Of a stretch of DNA of 45,476 nt, positions 15,124 to 24,174 are shown piece by piece. Positions within the stretch are counted from its first letter, which is position 1, and the number at the start of each line of letters is the position of its first letter. The stretch is taken from IMG/VR virus record IMGVR_UViG_3300033149_001443, positions 1-45,476 of that record. One strand, written 5' to 3'. Source of the stretch: a virus. A program made the translations under genes and the position numbers. The notes beneath the pieces were generated by a model. It saw nothing but the letters and a program-made list of their open reading frames with translations, did not search any database and was not told where the DNA came from.

Positions 15124-17075
15124 AACAAGGCTACTTAATACCCAAGGAAAAGCGGGTAATTGACCGCACAACATCGGCATCCCGACTTAAGTTGAAAAAG
15201 CCCGATTTCATGACCGACGAAGAGCTTATGAAAGTTCCGGCTGGAAGCGTTTTTGTCTTTGATGTTGAGTGTTATACCAATTTCTTCTATGTCGCTTTCA
15301 AATGCCTTGCAAATCAAAAATATGTCGCCGTTGAACAATCCCCGGCTTGGGAACTCAATATTGACAAAATGCTGTGGCTTATGTACCGGTTTTGTATTGT
15401 GGGCTTCAATAGTCGCAACTATGATCTACCCATAATAACCCTTGCTGCAAAAGGGGCCACATGTGAAGAGTTGAAAGAAGCAACAAATTTCATCATCGAG
15501 GGTGACAACAATGTTTGGGCTTTTCAGAAACACTACAATTTGAAAGTCCCCGATTTCAATCACATTGACATTATCGAAGTTGCTCCACTTCAAGGTTCCC
15601 TGAAACTGTACGCGGGGCGCCTTCATTGCCCGACTATGCAAGATCTCCCGTTCCCCCCTGAGCACATCGTTTCCCAAGATGACGCGAAAGTCATACGGCC
15701 TTATTGCTGTAACGATTTGGAAAACACTGAGATACTATTCCACGATCTTGCACCGGAATTGAAATTGCGCTTAGATATGAGCCGGGACTATGGCGTTGAA
15801 TTGCGGTCAAAGTCCGACGCTCAAATTGCCGAAACTGTGATAAATGGGGAACTCCAAAAGCTTTCGGGCTATTACCCAAAGAAACCAAAATTTGATCCTG
15901 ATTTGGTTTTGCAATACAACGTTCCTGATTTTATCTCTTTCAAATGCCCACAACTAAACAAGGCTCTTGACTTGATTTCAAACGCGACCTTTACATTGGA
16001 TAAAGGAGGGAAGCCAAAATGGCCCGAAGGGTTGGGCGAAAGGGTAAAGAAAAAGAACGGATCCGCGTGGGAGCTTCGGGTTATTGCAGGCGAACACGCG
16101 TACAAGTTGGGCATGGGAGGTCTTCATTCTCAAGAAAGCTCGGTGTCTTATATTGCCGATGAAAACACGATTATCGCAGACAATGACGTTGCCAGTTATT
16201 ATCCCAGAATTATTCTTAACCAAAAGCTATTCCCTCCCCATTTGGGCGAAGACTTTTTAGATGTTTATGAGTCGATTGTGAACCGGAGACTTGAGGCAAA
16301 AAGGACCGGGAACAAAGTCGTAGCTGACAGCCTCAAAATTACAATCAACGGAAGCTTCGGGAAACTTGGCAGTAAGTATTCGGCCTTATACGCTCCCCAA
16401 CTTATGCTCCAAGTCACATTGACCGGTCAGCTTGCTCTCTTGATGTTGATCGAAATGCTCGAAGAAGCTGGAATAAGCTGCGTCTCAGGGAATACGGACG
16501 GCGTTGTATCAATGTACCCTAAAGAGCGACACGAAGAAGTTCGCGCCATTATCTCTGAATGGGAATCCAAAACCCAATTCCAAACTGAAGAAACCCGGTA
16601 TAAGGCCCTGTACAGTCGTGATGTAAATAACTACATCGCTGTCAAAGAAGACGACACTTGCAAAACAAAAGGTACCTACGGGAAATCAGGTCTATCCAAG
16701 AACCCTGAGCATTATATCTGTTCTGAAGCCGTATTGGCCTTTGTGACGAACGAAACGCCCGTCGAGGACACCATACGAAGGTGTCAAGATGTGAGAAGCT
16801 TCCTGAGCGTTAGGAACGTCCGAGGGGGCGGTGAGAAAGACGGGCTTTATCTCGGAAAGGTCGTGAGATGGTATTACGCAAAGGGCGAAAAGACCGCGAT
16901 CAATTATGTGGGCAGTGGTAATAAAGTCGCGAAGTCAGATGGGGCCAAACCCTTGATGGATTTGCCCGACGCGTTGCCCACAGATATTGATTACGACTTC
17001 TATATCAAAAAGGCAACTGAGATGCTGTACGATTGCGGGGCTTTGCGGCATCCCGAAACCCCGACATTCTTCTAA
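15120..17075 (+). CDS. Family B DNA polymerase with 3'-5' exonuclease domain
   Basis: 651 aa. Exonuclease motifs: FDVE (D48, E50), GFNSRNYD (N97, D102) and Y195-x3-D199. Polymerase motifs: A DVASYYPR (D356), B KITINGSFG (K406, N410), C GNTDG (458-460, with Asn in place of the first Asp of the usual DTD). The protein is compact for family B, and no protein-priming insertions were recognised. It replicates phage DNA, probably with the clamp-like protein whose gene it overlaps. Last gene of the plus-strand replication block; a bidirectional terminator follows. Confidence 0.9.
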   Translation: MKQGYLIPKEKRVIDRTTSASRLKLKKPDFMTDEELMKVPAGSVFVFDVECYTNFFYVAFKCLANQKYVAVEQSPAWELNIDKMLWLMYRFCIVGFNSRNYDLPIITLAAKGATCEELKEATNFIIEGDNNVWAFQKHYNLKVPDFNHIDIIEVAPLQGSLKLYAGRLHCPTMQDLPFPPEHIVSQDDAKVIRPYCCNDLENTEILFHDLAPELKLRLDMSRDYGVELRSKSDAQIAETVINGELQKLSGYYPKKPKFDPDLVLQYNVPDFISFKCPQLNKALDLISNATFTLDKGGKPKWPEGLGERVKKKNGSAWELRVIAGEHAYKLGMGGLHSQESSVSYIADENTIIADNDVASYYPRIILNQKLFPPHLGEDFLDVYESIVNRRLEAKRTGNKVVADSLKITINGSFGKLGSKYSALYAPQLMLQVTLTGQLALLMLIEMLEEAGISCVSGNTDGVVSMYPKERHEEVRAIISEWESKTQFQTEETRYKALYSRDVNNYIAVKEDDTCKTKGTYGKSGLSKNPEHYICSEAVLAFVTNETPVEDTIRRCQDVRSFLSVRNVRGGGEKDGLYLGKVVRWYYAKGEKTAINYVGSGNKVAKSDGAKPLMDLPDALPTDIDYDFYIKKATEMLYDCGALRHPETPTFF

Positions 17076-17077
17076 AG

Positions 17078-17137
17078 AAATAACTCCAACTCGCTCAAGG
17101 TAAAGGACAAAAACCCAAAAACGAGTCGGAGTTATTT
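17078..17137. terminator. Bidirectional terminator between replication and late genes
   Basis: Arms AAATAACTCC-ACTCG (17078-17093) and CGAGT-GGAGTTATTT (17122-17137) pair over about 15 positions with one mismatch. A and T runs on the two sides give a T tract in either direction. It lies exactly between convergent genes and contains the stop codon of the minus-strand gene at 17132. Confidence 0.85.
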
Positions 17138-17329
17138 TTTCTTGCAACCCTTACAAGGCTTCTTGAATACATCACCATTCTTTTCATGCTCGTCAGCGAT
17201 TACTCTTCGGCGTTCGAGCTCCTTCCATTCCTTGCGCACATCTGCGTATTCCTGCATGAGAATAGGAGATGCGAACCCGAACTGCTTGATTAGTTTCTGT
17301 CTGTATGATTCAACGCCTATCATGTGCAT
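17132..17329 (-). CDS. Small tail-end protein (65 aa), unknown
   Basis: MHMIGVESYRQKLIKQFGFA, followed by a long charged helix (EYADVRKEWKELERRRVIADEHEK) and a CKGCKKK tail. It overlaps the end of the large upstream gene by ten bases and its stop codon lies within the terminator stem. As the last late gene it may be a minor tail or assembly factor. No family recognised. Confidence 0.65.
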   Translation of the reverse strand: MHMIGVESYRQKLIKQFGFASPILMQEYADVRKEWKELERRRVIADEHEKNGDVFKKPCKGCKKK

Positions 17330-19608
17330 GAGTCTCCTGTTGGGTCGATACTGATGTCAGTGGACGAACCATTGACCAGGGTGTTTCCTGTTAAATTGGC
17401 GTTAGCTTTTGAAGGATTCCCGGAATATGCAAACAGGCCAAAATCAAATCTATCCAATGTGCCGCTTACCGTCCATGTTTTATAGGTTGTCCCGTTGAAC
17501 TTCAGGGATAGGGTGTTGCCGACTCGCGAGAATTCCAGGTAGCCTGATAAATGCGCTCCTGCCGATATATTGGTGAATCCTGTAGCCCAATCAATTTTGT
17601 TGACTGAACCCGACATGAATCTAGATCCCTGATAGAGACCCCCACTGACAATACAATTAGTGACCAGCCCGATATCCCCAGACGTCCTAGAAAGGCTGGT
17701 ATAGTTCTTCCTAAACACAAAATCCCCAACATGGCCAATATCACGCGTGGACCACCCTTCCAGCTTTTGTCCGCTTGGACTGTTTAGTTCAACCTCCATC
17801 TGCCCTGCATTAAACTGAGTATTTGGATCATGTAATGTCTGCTTGTACAGTAAATTCCAAGGGATATCACCGAAGTCGCCGCTATCGCATCCTGTGCCGC
17901 CGAAATCATCAGATACCGGCCGCCCAACAAGATCGGCGCACTCTGTTGGGGCTGTTCCGCATTGCTCAATAAACGATGGCTCAAGAGCGCTTTCCGACGA
18001 AAGGTTTCCGCCGTAGCATTTGACGTATATACTTGACAAACACAACCATGCGTAATCATTCTCAGGGGCGTTGCTTGGGTCATAGCGAGCAACTTCGACG
18101 TCATTGTCGCACCTATACCAGATTTCATTTTCTCCGGCAGCGTTACAAGTGGAGCAGTCTGAGAATGTATCTACAACGGTCGGCACTGGGTCCGTTGCAT
18201 CGTCTTCGGTCGTGTCCTGTGCTTCCTCGTAACAGTTCCCATCCACCTCAACGATAACATCAGCCTGTTGTGAAGAAAAGATCAGATCGTCCTCGCCTGT
18301 GTCGGAACAATGGACATATCGGTAGTTTTCAATGGTCGGCTGAGTAGCGGCATCCACTTTCCAGACATGACCCTTCTCGTCAATGTAGATAGTGCCCCCA
18401 CTCGTAATAACCGTCTTCCAGTGCTCATCATCAGAATCGCTGGTCACAGGGCTTGTAAGGTGCTTGAACGTGGCTTTTCTGGGTGCAAGCTCCATCCCTA
18501 CCCACTTGTTAAGTGTGGTCAGAACCAAATTTACACCGGCAGCGCTTGAGAAGTTCTGCATTAGCCCATGTTCGACATCAACGCTCAGCTGGTCAAATAC
18601 AAATTCGACCTCATTTTCTGTTGATAGGTCAAAGTCTGAACATTGTGAATTTATTACATCAACGTTTGTTCCACCTACCTCGAATTCGTCGCCGGATGTT
18701 ACCTGCCTCAAACCTGACAAGCGAAAAAGCAGTTCTACGATTCGACCTTTCAAGGCGAAGGTTTTGCCCGCCGATGTTGTGAGGGTGTTCGCTTCTTCAA
18801 CCATTGCGGTGTTCGCAGCATCTTTCAATGTGGTTGACGGGCGAACTTCTTCCGGAAATTCGGGCTGGGTTGCTCCTGATGTAAAATTAATATCACCCTC
18901 ATGCCAAATAGTGACGGATTCGTCATCTTCAATTTCAAGCAAAGGGAAGGATTTAATCACAACACGAGTTGTTGGGTCATGGTCGGCATCTTCGGGCCAC
19001 GCAATGCCAAACTTGATATCAGTTGTTACAATAATACCCGTGGTTCCCGGCGTTGAAGTTACCTCAACCCAGAATTTCTGAGGAGTATCCCGATCATACG
19101 GACCTAAAGCCCCATCGACTTTCGTTCCCATATCATCATTGCCCACAAATACAAAACCCTCATGAAAAGTAAGGCTGGTATCATTTTTGAAATGTGAAAA
19201 GTGGGTAACATCATCTAAGCCGGTAGGGTCTGCAAAATACCAAGTTGCCAACAGGCCGTCTTTTGAGCGACGAGGAAAGACAACCCCCAAAGTCCCTTCG
19301 GGAACATTGGCAGATTCATTCAATTCATAAAGAGGGGCGATGTCTTCGGTAGCATCTCCGAAAGTTCGACCGTTTTCGAGAACTTCCCAAGAACTTGCAG
19401 AATCGTCGTAAATGACTTCTTCGGCACCGTAAGTAGCGGTTACCCCAATTCTCGCCCCGATAATAACGGGAAAGGGTCGGGTGTCTGCGTTTTCGCGTTG
19501 CGGGCCTGTTGTTAAATCTACGCCTTGCTGGCGACGGACCCAATCAACCGTTTGGCCCAGTTCACGAAGGGCATTCTTTCCGAGCAATGCGCCCTTTTTA
19601 GCGACCAT
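17320..19608 (-). CDS. Large tail-tip/receptor-type structural protein
   Basis: 762 aa. The N-terminus (AKKGALLGKNALRELGQTVDWVRRQQG) is typical of minor phage structural proteins. The middle is strand-rich. Residues about 470-580 are unusually cysteine-rich (FSDCSTCNAAGENEIWYRCDN and later Cys), suggesting disulfides or metal. The last about 120 residues (LEFSRVGNTLSLKFNGTTYKTWTVSG) look like a lectin/LamG-type beta-sandwich. Two genes after the tape measure, where siphoviruses keep baseplate and adhesion proteins, so a receptor-binding role is inferred. Confidence 0.65.
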   Translation of the reverse strand: MVAKKGALLGKNALRELGQTVDWVRRQQGVDLTTGPQRENADTRPFPVIIGARIGVTATYGAEEVIYDDSASSWEVLENGRTFGDATEDIAPLYELNESANVPEGTLGVVFPRRSKDGLLATWYFADPTGLDDVTHFSHFKNDTSLTFHEGFVFVGNDDMGTKVDGALGPYDRDTPQKFWVEVTSTPGTTGIIVTTDIKFGIAWPEDADHDPTTRVVIKSFPLLEIEDDESVTIWHEGDINFTSGATQPEFPEEVRPSTTLKDAANTAMVEEANTLTTSAGKTFALKGRIVELLFRLSGLRQVTSGDEFEVGGTNVDVINSQCSDFDLSTENEVEFVFDQLSVDVEHGLMQNFSSAAGVNLVLTTLNKWVGMELAPRKATFKHLTSPVTSDSDDEHWKTVITSGGTIYIDEKGHVWKVDAATQPTIENYRYVHCSDTGEDDLIFSSQQADVIVEVDGNCYEEAQDTTEDDATDPVPTVVDTFSDCSTCNAAGENEIWYRCDNDVEVARYDPSNAPENDYAWLCLSSIYVKCYGGNLSSESALEPSFIEQCGTAPTECADLVGRPVSDDFGGTGCDSGDFGDIPWNLLYKQTLHDPNTQFNAGQMEVELNSPSGQKLEGWSTRDIGHVGDFVFRKNYTSLSRTSGDIGLVTNCIVSGGLYQGSRFMSGSVNKIDWATGFTNISAGAHLSGYLEFSRVGNTLSLKFNGTTYKTWTVSGTLDRFDFGLFAYSGNPSKANANLTGNTLVNGSSTDISIDPTGDSCT

Positions 19609-19611
19609 TTT

Positions 19612-20574
19612 CTAACTCCCGTAAGCGGTTGGTAAGCCTAAGCCGGTCCAATCAGTTTCGCGAATCATACCGGCAGCAATGTAAAACGCGGTTGTGAAAT
19701 TATCGGCCGTAACGAACTGTCCAGCGAGATCCAACGGTTGGGGGTTTGTGGGCTTTTCCCCGTCGATTGTAATCGGGTGCTTTTTGTCATCGTCACCTAA
19801 TTGGTTGAAACCGGCGTTTCGGATAAATGCAACATGTGTCTCAAAATCAATCAAAAGTGAGTAATCGACTTTATAATATCGAATGCCGTTTTCATAAAAA
19901 TCATTATGGTTGATCTCTTCCATAAAACCTTGCCATTTATCAACGGGACTGCCCGCGATTAAGGTAATATCGCTGTTGTTCATACTCCCGGCAATATTGG
20001 TCAAATTGGCAACAGATCGCCCACCTGACAAATTCGCGTAATTCTTGCTCATTTTGATTCGAATAAGAACAACGGGTTTTTCAGGGGGAGGGTTGAAAAG
20101 ATCTTTCGCGGTGTTATCGATAGGCTCATCAACCTCAAGCGCGTCTGTCTGTCCTGCTCCTATTGGAAAGTTGGGACTGTAACCCGAAACATCAGTAAGG
20201 GTGAATTCCCCCACCTGAGTAGTCAGGACGGTTGTGTAAGCTATTTCCCAGTCTCTTGCGGTTGGATCGGGGTCCGCTTGATTATCACCACCCGGAGGCG
20301 TTGCATAATCGACATTTACAAAAAAGTTCTTCTTATCAGACTTTTCAACATTGTAGACGGGCTTGATCTGAGTTGCTTTCAGGCTTGTGTTGGACCCGGA
20401 CCAAGAGTCGTTTTCAATGGGAATGGTATTCCCACCATGACTTGCAGTAGCCACTTCCTGTAGGTCTTCGATAGGTGTATCGGACCGGACTACAAACGTC
20501 TTCTTACCCGTTTGAAAGCCCACTCCTTGGGCGAATTCTTGAGGCCAACTTTCGGTTACCTGAATAAATGCCAT
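19612..20574 (-). CDS. Tail structural protein (320 aa), probable distal tail/baseplate
   Basis: MAFIQVTESWPQEFAQGVGF begins on the last base of the tape measure stop (TAATG). It is strand-rich without transmembrane segments, with repeated polar loops (GGDNQADPDPTARDWEIAYTTV, NPPPEKPVVLIRIKMSKNYAN). In siphoviruses the gene after the tape measure usually encodes the distal tail protein. Sequence alone does not confirm that fold, so the assignment rests on position. Confidence 0.6.
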   Translation of the reverse strand: MAFIQVTESWPQEFAQGVGFQTGKKTFVVRSDTPIEDLQEVATASHGGNTIPIENDSWSGSNTSLKATQIKPVYNVEKSDKKNFFVNVDYATPPGGDNQADPDPTARDWEIAYTTVLTTQVGEFTLTDVSGYSPNFPIGAGQTDALEVDEPIDNTAKDLFNPPPEKPVVLIRIKMSKNYANLSGGRSVANLTNIAGSMNNSDITLIAGSPVDKWQGFMEEINHNDFYENGIRYYKVDYSLLIDFETHVAFIRNAGFNQLGDDDKKHPITIDGEKPTNPQPLDLAGQFVTADNFTTAFYIAAGMIRETDWTGLGLPTAYGS

Positions 20575-22136
20575 TATGCAAAACTCTCAATTATTGCGAT
20601 ATTATTGATAGAGATACCGTCACTCAGCATTTGAGCTTGTTGGTTTGCCATTTTCTGAGTGTTCTTAGCGGTGCGTTTAGTTGCTTTGTCTGTTTCGGTC
20701 TCTGTATCCAGACCTATGGCGAATGCTGCTGCCGTACCCCTTTCTGCCGCTTCAGCAAGCTTTCTGGAGGCATTACCTAAAGCACCGTCATCACCGGCCC
20801 CGTCACCTGCTCCGGGCTCATCCTTGAGATTGTTTATTTTATTCAAAGCCTCATCGAGAAGGGCTTGTATTGCTGCTTTTCGGGCTGTGTCCAAACCTTC
20901 AATTTGATCAACTAATGTTTTAAATCCCTTAAGACCTTTTCCTAATTCCGTAAACTTAGGTTCTTCAATTTTCAATCGCCTACTGATTCGAGAAAATACG
21001 TCTATTCCCAATCTTCCAAGGTCGGCATTTTCAAGTATAAGTCTGTCAAAATTAGCCAGTGACGGATTCTTGAAAAAACTTGCTAGATTCTTTCCAAGAG
21101 TTGAAAGCTGTTTAATAACAGAATCGACCACGGATTGAACCACTACGAGCATGTTTTTCCAAAGAACGCCCCAATTATCCCCTATCCAGTCAAAAGCTGT
21201 TTTGAAATTAGATGTCAAGTTACTCGTAAAGTTCCAAATGTTCCCAAAGAACCATTTGGCAGCGCCCCAAGCTTGCTTAAACGCGAATTTTATCTCAATT
21301 GCCATTTGTCGCCAAACTAAAGTATTTTCGTCACTTCCGATCTTTTTAAGCTTCTTATTTGTAGCGTCCAAAGTTTCGTCTATCGATAGAAGTTCAATAA
21401 GAACCGCGCCTATACTTTCTTTCACTTCCTTCCAACGTTCCGATAAAACTTTCATCTGGTTAGCGGTAGTTTTACTAGTTCGCTTCCAATCACCCATAGC
21501 ATTCTTACTTTGTTTGATAGCCTCTTCAAGAATAACTTGGGCTTTAGCCGCTGGCAATGTTGCGCCAGTTAGCCTTTGCATTTCTTTAACACGATTTTTA
21601 AACTCTTTGGTATCTTGACGAACGACAATGCCCAAGGTGCGTAAGGTTCGCACATTACCCACAAGACCCGATTCAAGTCGCTCACTCGTCGCGGCTACCC
21701 CGCCTTGGATATTTCGGAACGATGCCAAATCCCCAGCAAGTTCCTGAACCTGTTTGGATAAAGACAGGGCTCTTCTTTGCGTAATTCCAAAACCCGTAAG
21801 TAAGTCACCAGTAGATCCAAGCAATTGCTGAGCTGTGCTTTCTGCCAAGTCAAAGTCTTCGGCTAACGACTTTGCGGTGAGACTTGCGGAACCCCGAATG
21901 TTCTTGAATACTTCGTTGAACAGATTCTCAGTTTCCACAGCATTAGCGGCAGCGCTCACCATTGATTTGCCGATACGTGCGCCCAGGAACACAAATCCAG
22001 CAGTAAGAAGACGGGACGACATAAGCATGCTTCTTTGAGTACGCTTGACCGAATTCATATGGCGCTGAGATTGCCTCAACCCCGCATTAAACCTGCGCGA
22101 ATCAAGCTGCAAAACCAATCTTGCAAAATCAGCCAT
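20574..22136 (-). CDS. Tape measure protein
   Basis: 520 aa, mostly helical and rich in Ala, Lys, Ser and Gln. It has an N-terminal signature common in tape measures (ARLVLQLDSRRFNAGLRQSQRHMNSVKRTQRS), a hydrophobic patch (LLTAGFVFLGARIGKSMVSAAAN) and Thr/Lys-rich helices near the end. It sets tail length and is ejected with DNA; at about 1.5 angstrom per residue a tail of roughly 80 nm would follow. It overlaps the frameshifted chaperone ORF by eight bases, the classical order. Confidence 0.88.
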   Translation of the reverse strand: MADFARLVLQLDSRRFNAGLRQSQRHMNSVKRTQRSMLMSSRLLTAGFVFLGARIGKSMVSAAANAVETENLFNEVFKNIRGSASLTAKSLAEDFDLAESTAQQLLGSTGDLLTGFGITQRRALSLSKQVQELAGDLASFRNIQGGVAATSERLESGLVGNVRTLRTLGIVVRQDTKEFKNRVKEMQRLTGATLPAAKAQVILEEAIKQSKNAMGDWKRTSKTTANQMKVLSERWKEVKESIGAVLIELLSIDETLDATNKKLKKIGSDENTLVWRQMAIEIKFAFKQAWGAAKWFFGNIWNFTSNLTSNFKTAFDWIGDNWGVLWKNMLVVVQSVVDSVIKQLSTLGKNLASFFKNPSLANFDRLILENADLGRLGIDVFSRISRRLKIEEPKFTELGKGLKGFKTLVDQIEGLDTARKAAIQALLDEALNKINNLKDEPGAGDGAGDDGALGNASRKLAEAAERGTAAAFAIGLDTETETDKATKRTAKNTQKMANQQAQMLSDGISINNIAIIESFA

Positions 22137-22868
22137 TTTCGGTATTCCTTGCGTTTTTCGCGTTAGTTGCCAAGGCCATTGCTTTCATTTGTTCCCAGTT
22201 CGAAGCTTGCCGCTTCTTTTTCAACTCAGGCGTATCGTACCGAATAAGATAGTCATTTATTGAGCCGTTTTTCTGTGAGGCACACAGGGCTATTTGCGCC
22301 AAATAATAATCAATCTTTTCGTATTCTTGAAGCTTGTGATCCTCGCAAGCCAAATGCCATTGAAATTCCCTCTCTGAGAGTATGCGTTCAAGCTCACGCC
22401 TCGGTAAGCCGAACTCTCGACAAAGCTTTGCGGTTAGTCGCTCTTCTCTGTCTTCGTGGACTTTTTTTCAAGTTTCTCAGCCTCGGATAACTCATCAACT
22501 TCTTTCTGACTCACAAGGCCGTTGTAAATCTGGATTTTGCCCACAATCTCAAATAGGTAGTTTGGGATATCGCCTGCGTCTTTGAAAATCAAAGCACCTG
22601 AGCTGTTTACAACGGAGTTCACCATGAGAATTTCATTGGCCTCATCGGGAGCGGTCAAACAATCTGCGTTGGGGATCACGTCCCCGTCGTCATTCATAGC
22701 CAGCTCACCCGACTTATCACGCCTCACCATTTCATTCAGCTTGGCTTTATAGCTGCGGATTACGGAGCGGGGCAGGCTGCGAATCAACACCGCCTTACCT
22801 TCATCGCCGTATGGTGCGGGAATAGATTCGTCTAATGCGAAACTCTCAACAATTTCATAATTACTCAT
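22129..22868 (-). CDS. Tail assembly chaperone, long frameshift product (G-T type)
   Basis: The upstream ORF (22434-22868) carries a slippery A AAA AAG near its end (22467-22461 on the minus strand; zero-frame codons GAA AAA AAG). A -1 shift there joins it in frame to an ORF lacking its own ribosome site that runs to 22129, giving a fusion of roughly 246 residues whose extension reads VHEDREERLTAKLCREFGLP. This matches the gpG/gpGT arrangement of lambda-like tails, where the two forms hold the tape measure during assembly. Frameshifting is predicted, not shown. Confidence 0.8.
22434..22868 (-). CDS. Tail assembly chaperone, short form (gpG-like)
   Basis: 144 aa (MSNYEIVESFALDESIPAPY), acidic, ending in EKLEKKSTKTEKSD. 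The region IRSLPRSVIRSYKAKLNEMV and the Asp/Asn-rich loops fit gpG-like chaperones. It lies between tail tube and tape measure genes. The slippery heptamer is about 30 bases before its stop, so most ribosomes should make this short form and a minority the long form. Confidence 0.8.
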   Translation of the reverse strand: MSNYEIVESFALDESIPAPYGDEGKAVLIRSLPRSVIRSYKAKLNEMVRRDKSGELAMNDDGDVIPNADCLTAPDEANEILMVNSVVNSSGALIFKDAGDIPNYLFEIVGKIQIYNGLVSQKEVDELSEAEKLEKKSTKTEKSD

Positions 22869-22899
22869 AGTGGATCGTCCTTTCTACTATGCTAAATGT

Positions 22900-23331
22900 T
22901 TATACTACGGGTGTGATTGTGAAATCTTGGGAAGCATCGAATTGGATAGTGCCCGTCATCATCGGGGCGGTACCGTCAACGCTGGAGCCCAGTTCAATCT
23001 TAGAAAGCCATGCGCCAGGATGCTCAAGCGTCTCCTCGTCGTTGTAAGTCCATGTGATTACTCCCGCTTGACCACGAATTGCGTAAAGCTTCGCAAACAT
23101 CACCGTGTCTTGTTTACAAATGAACGTAACATCATCGAAGTCAGTCGCGGCAGGATCGCGAGGTGTTGACTTTTTACCGCTAGTATCAGCAAAAGAGGCG
23201 TTATCGACCTTTTCACCCATATCAAAACCGCCAACCGGGGAGGTCTCTGTTTCAGCAAGTATGATTGTAGCGTCTTGGGCGAAATCAAGCCGCAAGCCAA
23301 AGCCGTCGAGTTTTTGAGGATCTGATGCCAT
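22900..23331 (-). CDS. Major tail tube protein
   Basis: 143 aa, strand-rich: GFGLRLDFAQDATIILAETETSP, VTFICKQDTVMFAKLYAIRG, GTIQFDASQDFTITPVV. Length and pattern fit a siphoviral tail tube subunit that stacks as hexameric rings. Position directly before the chaperone gene and after the terminator protein is the normal place. A good AAGGAG-like site precedes the start. Confidence 0.75.
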   Translation of the reverse strand: MASDPQKLDGFGLRLDFAQDATIILAETETSPVGGFDMGEKVDNASFADTSGKKSTPRDPAATDFDDVTFICKQDTVMFAKLYAIRGQAGVITWTYNDEETLEHPGAWLSKIELGSSVDGTAPMMTGTIQFDASQDFTITPVV

Positions 23332-23343
23332 TTTGTGGGCTCC

Positions 23344-23763
23344 TTATGTGTTCTTTTGGAATACTTTGAATGTCAACCTTACAGGCATAACATACCACGT
23401 TTTGTCAAATTTTCCAGAATCCCCGCGTTCGACGGTTAGAATCTGCGTTCTGTTACCGCTTATGGTCAAATTTTTGTTTTCCCAAGGCTTGAAAACGTCC
23501 CCGATCTCGGTAGCTTTGGTTTCCGCAATTACCGTGCCCGAATCTTTCTTGGTGAAAATGTCGTAAATGATTAGACCTTGGAGCATTTCTTGGGTGAAGT
23601 CAGACGAAGATTCCAAAATAGGGAAATATGTTTCGCGGTACCAAAGCGTTTTCCCGGACGGATCAAACGCCTTATTTTCCCATGCAAAATCGGATAGCGT
23701 AACAGCGCCTGCGTCATCCAAAGCAGTTCTAAAAAACAATCTAACTTGTGATGAATTTATCAT
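23344..23763 (-). CDS. Tail terminator protein
   Basis: 139 aa (MINSSQVRLFFRTALDDAGA) with a WYRETYFPILESSSDFTQEMLQGLIIYDIFTKK segment and an ending beta strand (YVMPVRLTFKVFQKNT), resembling DUF4128-like tail terminators. Such proteins cap the tail tube and join it to the head connector. It overlaps the preceding gene by four bases (ATGA). Confidence 0.72.
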   Translation of the reverse strand: MINSSQVRLFFRTALDDAGAVTLSDFAWENKAFDPSGKTLWYRETYFPILESSSDFTQEMLQGLIIYDIFTKKDSGTVIAETKATEIGDVFKPWENKNLTISGNRTQILTVERGDSGKFDKTWYVMPVRLTFKVFQKNT

Positions 23764-24173
23764 TTTAATCGTCCTGAATCGATGTTGGCTTTTAGTTCCG
23801 CTATTGTTCTTGTAATCATAGCTTGGGATTGTCGGCTTGTTCCGCGTTCTAGTCCAGGTGCGTAGTCAAGACTATTTGAAATAAAAACACTATTCCCAAT
23901 TTTAGCGCTTCGCGCCCTAAACAACTGTATTTGAAAATCGCCTTGATTAAAAGGCATAGGCGCATGTCTTTCGGGCGTGTTCCTCCTTTCGTCCGCGACT
24001 CTTCTTTCCACAGCGCCCAATCCAACCTGCCAACTTAAATGCGCCCTTTTCGTGTCAACAGGTGTTTTTTCAACAACTCTTTTCAATCCAGACACAGCGA
24101 CATTGCGTAAAAACTTATTAGATTTCACGCCTAGTTTTTTAGTAAATAGCGTCAAGTCTGTACCAAACGACAT
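23760..24173 (-). CDS. HK97 gp10-like neck/tail completion protein
   Basis: 137 aa. It contains the family-style VVEKTPVDTKRAHLSWQVGLG motif followed by ISNSLDYAPGLERGTSRQSQ and a C-terminal helix (MITRTIAELKANIDSG). This is the recognised pattern of HK97 gp10-like tail-completion proteins that bridge head connector and tail. It lies between the stopper-like and terminator genes, as expected. Confidence 0.82.
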   Translation of the reverse strand: MSFGTDLTLFTKKLGVKSNKFLRNVAVSGLKRVVEKTPVDTKRAHLSWQVGLGAVERRVADERRNTPERHAPMPFNQGDFQIQLFRARSAKIGNSVFISNSLDYAPGLERGTSRQSQAMITRTIAELKANIDSGRLK

Positions 24174-24174
24174 T

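Noticed and set aside
18392-19081. 229-codon plus-strand ORF
   Set aside because: Antisense shadow of the tail protein gene at 17320-19608; Ser/Val-rich composition typical of a reverse frame.
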